Shown here: positions 1 through 4,786 of the stretch, piece by piece
Numbering within the stretch: position 1 is the stretch's first letter
How the letters are laid out: each line of letters starts with the position of its first letter
Notes under the pieces: model-generated
What the model was told of the DNA's origin: nothing
The model's input: the letters and a program-made list of their open reading frames with translations, nothing else
The model's database searches: none
Made by a program: the position numbers and the translations under genes
DNA from: an uncultured Marvinbryantia sp.
Lineage (GTDB): Bacteria; Bacillota; Clostridia; Lachnospirales; Lachnospiraceae
NCBI GenBank assembly: GCA_947624335.1
Contig: CANQJX010000066.1
Coordinates: 1-8,795 of the forward strand
Direction: 5' to 3'
DNA: 8,795 nt

Positions 1-12
1 TGTCTGCAAATC

Positions 13-1587
13 TCAGGCAGTAGGGATTTCTCTGTGCAAACCCTGCGCATATCCGGTTCCGCCGCTAAAAGGCTCCGTCATCTGCTCCGAGCCTGTTTCC
101 GGCTCTTCGGATGAGGAACCTTCAGTCCCTTCCTCGCTCTGCCCTGTTTGCGTTTGGGTCTCGCCCGCCGGCGGTTCTTCCGTTTGCGTCTCGCTCTGCG
201 CCGGCTCGGTCTCGGTCTCGCCAACGGAAAAGCTTTCCGTTTCGGTCTCGCCCGCTTCGGTAAATTCCTCGCTCTGTTCCGTTTCTGTTTCCGTCTCTGA
301 TTCGGATTCCGTCTCCGCCCCGGAAGCAGGTTCCGGATATATTTCCGCCGGTTCGCTTGCATAATCGGAATACTGGCTTTCCGACACATACTCCGCCAGA
401 AGATAGATATGGTATTCTTCCGGAAGATCCTCCGGCAGCACAAACGTCCCTGTTCCCGTCTGCACTTCCTGCGACCCAAACCCTTCGCCGTTTTCATTCT
501 GAATATCCTGAAGCGCTCCGTAATACAGGATTCTTGCCCCGTCCGCAGTGTAATCCGCATCCGTGATCATAACGGAAATCTGGCTGATCCCGCTGAAACT
601 GCCGCTGTCCGTACAGGTATAAGGCACCAGGACCGTTCCGTCCTCCCGCACGGCGGCACACGCGCCGTCCGTTATACAGATGCTCTTTTCGGGATCTCTT
701 AGCGTAACTTTCCACTCGGTGCTTTCACTTATCTGTACCGCGCCGTCTAAAAGCGCCGTCGTTTTATCCAGCGCCGAGGTAAAAAGCACGCAGGAACTTC
801 GCAGATTCAGAGCGGGGCTTACGCCGATCCAATCCGCGTCTACGTTGCCGATCAGGACTTCTCCGCTGGATACCACAAATCCCGCGTATGCCGGCTCCGA
901 CACGTTTGCCGATCTGACCCACCAGAAATCATTGCCGCCCGTCTTTATTCTGGCGCTGTTGTCCGCGTAAAGCATCTGCGCTTCTTTCGCGCTCAGCAGG
1001 AACAAATGATCCTCTGACGCATAATCCAAAAAAGAAGCATACAGCGTATCCAGATCCTCCTCGTACGCTGTGCTTCCTAACTCTGTATTTGCAATGGCCT
1101 GCGCTTCCGCTTCCGAAAACATGGCATCTTCCGCGCCGTTTACGCTCTCCTCATACTGCTGCGCCAGATATTCCCTGAGATCGCAGCCGGCCCATTCATT
1201 GGGATTTCCGCTTGCCTGCCCGCTGCCGGCGTCGATGGTCCCGTGAAACGGAATCTGCGCAAGTACGGCGTCCGCGTCCAGCAGAACGCACGCTTCGTCC
1301 GTCGTCTGCGTGTCGGGACTTTCCGGCAGAACGCGGTATTTTACCGGCTCCCCGTTGTACGTTCCAAAGTACACCGTCATTCCTTCTGAAGCGTTCCACT
1401 CCGCTCCGGAACCGCACAGCGCCGCGGTGCCGATGTTGATATCATACCGCGGTGCCGTTTCGGAAAAAGAACCGTCTTCTTCGTTTAATTCATCCAGACT
1501 GTCGTCAACCGCGCCCGAAACCGAAAAACCGATGAGGCCGGCAAAAACGATTGCCAGAAGGGCCGCCGTTCTTCTTCTCCATTTCAT
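13..1587 (-). CDS. Secreted DUF6273-like protein with a Glu/Thr-rich tail
   Basis: A 524-aa predicted exported protein. A signal peptide is clear: MKWRRR, a hydrophobic core to about residue 24, and a likely cut after SGA (26). Residues about 70-265 look like a DUF6273 domain, shown by FGTYNGEPVKYRVL (74-87), HLFLLSAKEAQMLYAD (194-209), FWWVRSA (221-227) and GVSPALNLRS (255-264). A second beta-rich region, about 285-412, has no name I can give. Residues 423-507 are a Glu/Thr/Ser/Gln-rich tail with ETETE repeats, typical of a flexible cell-wall or linker segment. No LPxTG motif or C-terminal membrane helix is present. The family's activity is unknown. Its position directly after the precursors suggests it acts outside the cell with the exported peptides. 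The last 15 or so codons may be out of frame. Confidence 0.8.
   Translation of the reverse strand: MKWRRRTAALLAIVFAGLIGFSVSGAVDDSLDELNEEDGSFSETAPRYDINIGTAALCGSGAEWNASEGMTVYFGTYNGEPVKYRVLPESPDTQTTDEACVLLDADAVLAQIPFHGTIDAGSGQASGNPNEWAGCDLREYLAQQYEESVNGAEDAMFSEAEAQAIANTELGSTAYEEDLDTLYASFLDYASEDHLFLLSAKEAQMLYADNSARIKTGGNDFWWVRSANVSEPAYAGFVVSSGEVLIGNVDADWIGVSPALNLRSSCVLFTSALDKTTALLDGAVQISESTEWKVTLRDPEKSICITDGACAAVREDGTVLVPYTCTDSGSFSGISQISVMITDADYTADGARILYYGALQDIQNENGEGFGSQEVQTGTGTFVLPEDLPEEYHIYLLAEYVSESQYSDYASEPAEIYPEPASGAETESESETETETEQSEEFTEAGETETESFSVGETETEPAQSETQTEEPPAGETQTQTGQSEEGTEGSSSEEPETGSEQMTEPFSGGTGYAQGLHREIPTA
67..321 (-). repeat. Low-complexity tandem coding repeat (ETETE/SETQTE tail)
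   Basis: The DNA consists of degenerate repeats of GAGACC/GAAACG-type hexamers that encode Glu-Thr pairs between residues 423 and 507 of the secreted protein. Such tracts change length easily by slippage or recombination, so this tail may vary between strains. It lies just before the suspected frameshift. Confidence 0.7.
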
Positions 1588-1714
1588 AACTTTTCCTTTC
1601 CTGCTCTGAAACCTGTTCTATATGCCATTGGAAAGCTCATACCATCCCTGCCGTTTTTATACGATCTTGAAAATTACTTTGTCTGCTATAAAACGTTTGC
1701 GAATTACTCTTCTC
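1588..1714 (-). other. Spacer between the 86-aa precursor and the DUF6273-like gene
   Basis: This 127-bp gap holds arm 2 of the inverted repeat and a purine-rich ribosome binding site (AGGAAAGGA, about six bases before the ATG at 1585-1587). No U-tract terminator follows the repeat arm, so read-through into the next gene is likely. A possible 18-codon reading frame at 1584-1640 overlaps the next start as ATGA. Confidence 0.5.
1619..1648 (-). repeat. Inverted repeat, arm 2 (downstream of the 86-aa precursor)
   Basis: This is the partner of the arm at 2004-2033, with 30 paired positions and no gaps. It begins 66 bases after the precursor stop codon and ends 31 bases before the start of the DUF6273-like gene. 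The outer ends of both arms are TATA, so the element 1619-2033 is bounded by TA dinucleotides. That is compatible with a small TA-targeting element. There is no longer flanking direct repeat. Confidence 0.85.
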
Positions 1715-1975
1715 TTACAGCAGATCCGTGTTTACAGAGTTATCCTGCTGCTGCAATACATTAACGGAGTTGTCCTGAAGGTTTGTGGATTTGTCATCAA
1801 TGAAGGTGTTTTTGCTATGATCATCATAGGTCTTAACCGTTGTGCTTGCATCAATCATTGTCTGATCCACAAAGTTCTGATTTCCGCCTACATAGTTTCC
1901 GCCCAGGTTAATATTGCCCATGCCGCCTGCAACTTCGTCTAACTGCTCGTTTGATAATTTCTTTTCGTCTGCCAT
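1715..1975 (-). CDS. Short-leader Gly-Gly precursor peptide, Asn/Asp-rich and cysteine-free
   Basis: An 86-aa precursor. Its 18-residue leader, MADEKKLSNEQLDEVAGG, ends in a double-glycine site and shares the LS..-LD-V-GG processing signature with the neighbouring Nif11 precursor, but it has no Nif11 domain. The predicted mature part (residues 19-86, 68 aa) has no Cys, Trp, Pro or Arg. It is unusually rich in Asn (11) and Asp (9). It opens with GNINLGGNYVGGNQN, which contains two more Gly-Gly pairs, and ends with a duplicated QDNSVN (67-72 and 77-82). I do not recognise the mature sequence. Classical lanthipeptide, sactipeptide or azole chemistry is unlikely without cysteine. Extensive Ser/Thr content leaves other modifications possible, but none is encoded nearby. 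The whole gene is bracketed by a 30-bp inverted repeat. Confidence 0.85.
   Translation of the reverse strand: MADEKKLSNEQLDEVAGGMGNINLGGNYVGGNQNFVDQTMIDASTTVKTYDDHSKNTFIDDKSTNLQDNSVNVLQQQDNSVNTDLL
1922..1927 (-). other. Gly-Gly leader cleavage site of the 86-aa precursor
   Basis: The codons for Gly17-Gly18 follow KLSNEQLDEVA. Val15, Leu12 and Leu7 occupy the -4, -7 and -12 positions expected for C39 peptidase recognition. Cleavage would give a mature peptide beginning MGNINL. Confidence 0.75.
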
Positions 1976-1982
1976 ATTATTT

Positions 1983-1989
1983 CCCTCCT
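1983..1989 (-). promoter_or_regulatory. Ribosome binding site of the 86-aa precursor
   Basis: AGGAGGG lies seven bases upstream of the ATG at 1973-1975 and is near perfect. It sits inside the loop of the inverted repeat rather than in the stem, so it would remain accessible if the stem forms. Confidence 0.8.
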
Positions 1990-2003
1990 AAATATATAAA
2001 GTC

Positions 2004-2033
2004 GGGACAGTATGAACTTTCCAATGACATATA
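2004..2033 (-). repeat. Inverted repeat, arm 1 (upstream of the 86-aa precursor)
   Basis: Read on the minus strand, this arm (TATATGTCATTGGAAAGTTC and ten more bases) pairs with 1619-1648 over 30 positions without gaps. It lies 13 bases after the Nif11 precursor stop codon and ends upstream of the next ribosome binding site. The two arms share 26 of 30 bases. The four differences are all transitions, and each gives a G-U pair in the minus-strand RNA. Confidence 0.85.
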
Positions 2034-2046
2034 TTGGTTGTTATTG

Positions 2047-2445
2047 TTATTGCATAAGCTGACTCAGCGCCTCCGGACTTGCCCCCGGAAGAACAAAGTA
2101 ATAATTATTCTCCACATGCATATCCCAAATGTTAATGTCTCCGCCCGCGCTGCTATCGCTTATCGAAACGTCTCCTACGCCGCCGACAACCGCATCCAGA
2201 TCATCCTCGGACAATTTCCGGCTGCTCTTTTTTCTGCCGCTTTGCTCTTTCAGGCATTTAATATAATCCGCCGGTTTAAATGACAGTCCCAGTTCCTTTG
2301 CCACAGGCAGAATATTCTGCCGCACCACCTCCTCTAAATCGCTGCTGTTTCCCTGATAGGCTTTTCCTCTCTGCGCCAGCTTTTCCTGGATCTCCTTGTC
2401 GCTGTTTGCCCTTTCAATAAACTTTTCCGCATTTTTTCTGGACAT
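2047..2445 (-). CDS. Nif11-type leader precursor peptide with a cysteine-free core
   Basis: A 132-aa predicted secreted-peptide precursor. Residues 4-67 resemble a Nif11-like leader: an N-terminal helix (AEKFIERANSDKEIQEKL), a middle segment and KELGLSFKPADYIKCLKEQ. The basic stretch at 70-77 leads to the processing motif KLSEDDLDAVVGG, with cleavage predicted after Gly89 (codons at 2179-2184). The mature part is then 43 residues, VGDVSISDSS to SPEALSQLMQ, rich in Ser, Asp and Gly and with no Cys or Thr. The only Cys (64) is in the leader, so lanthionine or disulfide formation within the core is impossible. The nearby C39 transporter is the expected processor. The function of the mature peptide is unknown; bacteriocin or signal are both open. 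Confidence 0.85.
   Translation of the reverse strand: MSRKNAEKFIERANSDKEIQEKLAQRGKAYQGNSSDLEEVVRQNILPVAKELGLSFKPADYIKCLKEQSGRKKSSRKLSEDDLDAVVGGVGDVSISDSSAGGDINIWDMHVENNYYFVLPGASPEALSQLMQ
2179..2184 (-). other. Gly-Gly leader cleavage site of the Nif11 precursor
   Basis: The codons for Gly88-Gly89 follow LSEDDLDAVV. The hydrophobic residues at -4, -7 and -12 relative to the cut (Val86, Leu83, Leu78) match the usual C39 recognition pattern. Cleavage would leave a mature peptide starting VGDVS. Confidence 0.75.
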
Positions 2446-2568
2446 TGCCGTTCCTCCCAATCTGGCCCGTTTTTTTTGCTCCTTTTTTGTGTTCTCATCC
2501 TTTGATACGCCGCCGGATAAATTTTGTTAGACTCTTTTTTGAAAAAAATTTATTTTAGCCGGTCTCTT
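2446..2568 (-). other. AT-rich spacer before the precursor genes
   Basis: This 123-bp gap between the second transporter and the Nif11 precursor is the largest and most AT-rich in the cassette apart from the one at 1588-1714. Read on the minus strand it contains a run of seven T at 2542-2548 followed by C and six A. A weak five-pair stem (GGTTT with AGACC) at about 2559-2573 lies about ten bases before the T run and overlaps the transporter stop codon. This could be a leaky terminator. The A/T-rich stretch could instead hold a promoter giving the precursors higher expression than the transporters, but I see no convincing -35/-10 pair. Confidence 0.3.
2453..2458 (-). promoter_or_regulatory. 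Ribosome binding site that fixes the start of the Nif11 precursor
   Basis: GGGAGG lies seven bases upstream of the ATG at 2443-2445. A longer reading from a TTG at 2458-2460 would translate this very site as Gly-Gly. The ATG beginning MSRKNAEKF is therefore the start. Confidence 0.85.
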
Positions 2569-4776
2569 TTAAACCGCCGCCTTGGCCGCGCCGTCCGTTT
2601 CGTCCAGCCTCTGACGCGCCACCAGTTCGGCAAACTTTCCGTCTTTTGCGATCAGTTCCTCATAAGTGCCGTCCTCAATGATCTTGCCTTTTTCCAGATA
2701 AATGATCCGGTCGCACTGCCGGATTGTGGAAAGCCGGTGCGCAATGACGATCCTCGTGCATTTTAACTGCTCCAGGGCGTCCGAAACCTTTTTCTGCGTA
2801 AGATTGTCAAGCGCGCTGGTCGCCTCGTCAAACATCAGGATTCTGGGTTTGGGGGCTACCGCTCTGGCAATCATCAGCCTCTGGCGCTGCCGGCCTGAGA
2901 TGCCTCCCTGCCCTTCCGAGATAATCGTGTGCATCCCCATCGGCATACTGCGGATATCGTCCGCCACTCCGGCCAGCTCCGCCGCCTCCCATGCCTCGTC
3001 CATGGTAAGCCACGGCGCGGATATGGTGATATTGGAGTAAATATCTCCCTGGAACAGCTTGCCGTTCTGCATCACAGTTCCGATCTTACGCCTTACCGAG
3101 CGCAGATCCAGAGATTTTAAATCCCTGCCGTCATAATAGATCGCGCCCTTCTGCGGATTCTCAAACCCCAGCATAAGACGCATAAGCGTGGATTTCCCGC
3201 ATCCCGTGGAACCTACGACAGCCACATACTGCCCCGGATGAATTTTAAGGGAAAGGTCGTCTATGATAAGCGGCATATTTTCATTGTAGCGGAACGATAC
3301 ATGGTTCAGTTCGATGCCGCCGGACAGCCTCTCCACCACCGCTTTCTTTTCTGCAATCTCAGGTACGTTTTCCATGATCGGGGCTGCCATCTCCAGCATC
3401 GGCCTGATCTGCGCAATGGAAAGCGCCATGCCCGCCAGGGTGGTAATCGCTCCCGATACCATGCCGTAAGCGCTGTTAAAAGCGTAGAAATCAGACACGG
3501 AGACATGGTTCACTACCGCCACATAGTAAATGATCATCACGCCGATCAGCCCGACCGCACTATTTAATACGGAATTGACTTTTAAAAACACCGGCGGATT
3601 ATACGCAAGGGCGGATGCTTTGGCGTACTGTTCCCCCCATTTTGCAAACGCTCTCTTTTCCGCGCCCGAAAGTTTGATTTTCTGGATTCCGCAGATCAGG
3701 GAATACACCATACCGCTTTCCTTGGAAACCAGCTGCATTCTTTCCCGCGTAATCCGCATCTGCCATAACGCGGACAGCACGGAAATAGCCGCCATGCTCA
3801 GAAGCATCGCGATTGCAGGGACAACCAGGACGGCGGCAAACGCAAAGATCTGTCCCAGATAAACCAGGGAAAAAATACCGGTCAGTCCCGCCGACAAAAC
3901 CGTATTCACCAGCATATCGCACAGGTTGTTTATGTATCCGGACCGGTTCGCCAGTTCACCCGCGCTGTACTTTTTGAAAAAATCCGCGGGCAGCGACAGA
4001 ATGCGCATCATAACCGCCGCTTCCACCGCTATGTGCAGCTTGGTGCTGATCCGTACGGAAAGCAGCGACCTGACCACATTAATCATCAGCGTGGAAATGG
4101 AAAGGCATACCAAAAAGGATGCCGCCGCCAGCAGCGCCCGCGCCGACTGGCTGTATACAACCACGGAAAAAAGCCACTTGTTCATAAGCGGCGTTACCAT
4201 CCCCACCAGCGTAACCGCCAGGATTGCCGCCGCGAACAAAGCAATGTCCTGCGCCGCAATCGTGCCGACAATATATTTCATAAGCGAGGCAAGCCCCATT
4301 TTCTCCAACGGGAACGGAATATAAAATGCCAGCGCTTCCTCGTCGATTTCCTTTTCGATCTCATCCGTCACTTTGACCTTGCGGCCCTTCTCATCATAGA
4401 AATAATATCCCGAAAAACGGTTGGGGATCAGCGCGAGAACCTCTCCCGTGTCCTTTTTCTGCCCAAGCATGGCGCCGTAAGCGTCCCTGTGCCAGCCCTT
4501 TTCCAGAATAATATTTCTGCGCATGATCCCGTGCGGGCGCAGCAGATATTCCAGTTGTTCGTTTCGGTCCTTGATGTTCTCCGGAATTTCCTGCGGACGG
4601 ATCCGATAATATTTCAAAATATTTTCAATGGCGTCCTTTGCCTTGATGCTCTCGTCTTCCAGCGCCATGGACATCTTCTGTCCAAGCACCGATCCCGCGA
4701 TCTTTAAAAAAGAGTCCTCAAAAGTAAGCGCGTCATGTTCTTTTCTTTCTCTGATCTGTTCGTCAAACCATCCCAT
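2569..4776 (-). CDS. NHLM-type ABC transporter, ATP-binding/permease protein without peptidase
   Basis: A 735-aa partner of the C39 transporter. In place of a peptidase it has a cytoplasmic N-terminal region of about 160 residues. Residues 95-160 (GWHRDAYGAMLG, then LALIPNRFSGYY, then FYIPFPLEKMG) match the region typical of the second NHLM transporter family. The membrane domain covers about residues 163-455. The ATPase has Walker A GSTGCGKST at about 522, Q-loop MQNGKLFQG, Walker B ILMFDE at 646 and the switch His at about 680. The ABC signature reads ISGRQ (626-630) instead of LSGGQ. Translation is tightly coupled to the gene before: the AGGAGAT ribosome binding site overlaps the upstream TAG stop, with a ten-base gap between genes. 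Paired NHLM transporters probably work together, possibly as a heterodimer; that is inference. Confidence 0.92.
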   Translation of the reverse strand: MGWFDEQIRERKEHDALTFEDSFLKIAGSVLGQKMSMALEDESIKAKDAIENILKYYRIRPQEIPENIKDRNEQLEYLLRPHGIMRRNIILEKGWHRDAYGAMLGQKKDTGEVLALIPNRFSGYYFYDEKGRKVKVTDEIEKEIDEEALAFYIPFPLEKMGLASLMKYIVGTIAAQDIALFAAAILAVTLVGMVTPLMNKWLFSVVVYSQSARALLAAASFLVCLSISTLMINVVRSLLSVRISTKLHIAVEAAVMMRILSLPADFFKKYSAGELANRSGYINNLCDMLVNTVLSAGLTGIFSLVYLGQIFAFAAVLVVPAIAMLLSMAAISVLSALWQMRITRERMQLVSKESGMVYSLICGIQKIKLSGAEKRAFAKWGEQYAKASALAYNPPVFLKVNSVLNSAVGLIGVMIIYYVAVVNHVSVSDFYAFNSAYGMVSGAITTLAGMALSIAQIRPMLEMAAPIMENVPEIAEKKAVVERLSGGIELNHVSFRYNENMPLIIDDLSLKIHPGQYVAVVGSTGCGKSTLMRLMLGFENPQKGAIYYDGRDLKSLDLRSVRRKIGTVMQNGKLFQGDIYSNITISAPWLTMDEAWEAAELAGVADDIRSMPMGMHTIISEGQGGISGRQRQRLMIARAVAPKPRILMFDEATSALDNLTQKKVSDALEQLKCTRIVIAHRLSTIRQCDRIIYLEKGKIIEDGTYEELIAKDGKFAELVARQRLDETDGAAKAAV

Positions 4777-4786
4777 ACTCTATCTC

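Noticed and set aside
78..560. Long Arg/Lys-rich reading frame on the minus strand inside the secreted-protein gene
   Set aside because: It is a shifted-frame shadow of the repetitive Glu/Thr tail and has a composition unlike any real protein.
1622..2283. Plus-strand reading frames of about 106 and 110 codons over the precursor genes
   Set aside because: The minus-strand precursors have GG leaders and near-perfect ribosome binding sites; the plus-strand frames have neither recognisable motifs nor good start signals.
2446..2460. A longer start (TTG at 2458-2460) for the Nif11 precursor, adding MGGTA
   Set aside because: These codons are the GGGAGG ribosome binding site itself; the ATG at 2443-2445 has correct spacing and begins with the expected leader.
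2535..2548. T6-G-A7 palindromic stretch as an intrinsic terminator
   Set aside because: There is only a weak five-pair stem about ten bases from the T run, too poor to call a terminator; it is noted only in the spacer entry.
2700..2760. Near-identical stretch shared by the two ABC genes (around 2729-2745 and 4907-4923)
   Set aside because: It encodes the conserved AHRLSTIR switch-loop region in both paralogues, so it is expected coding conservation and not a repeat element.
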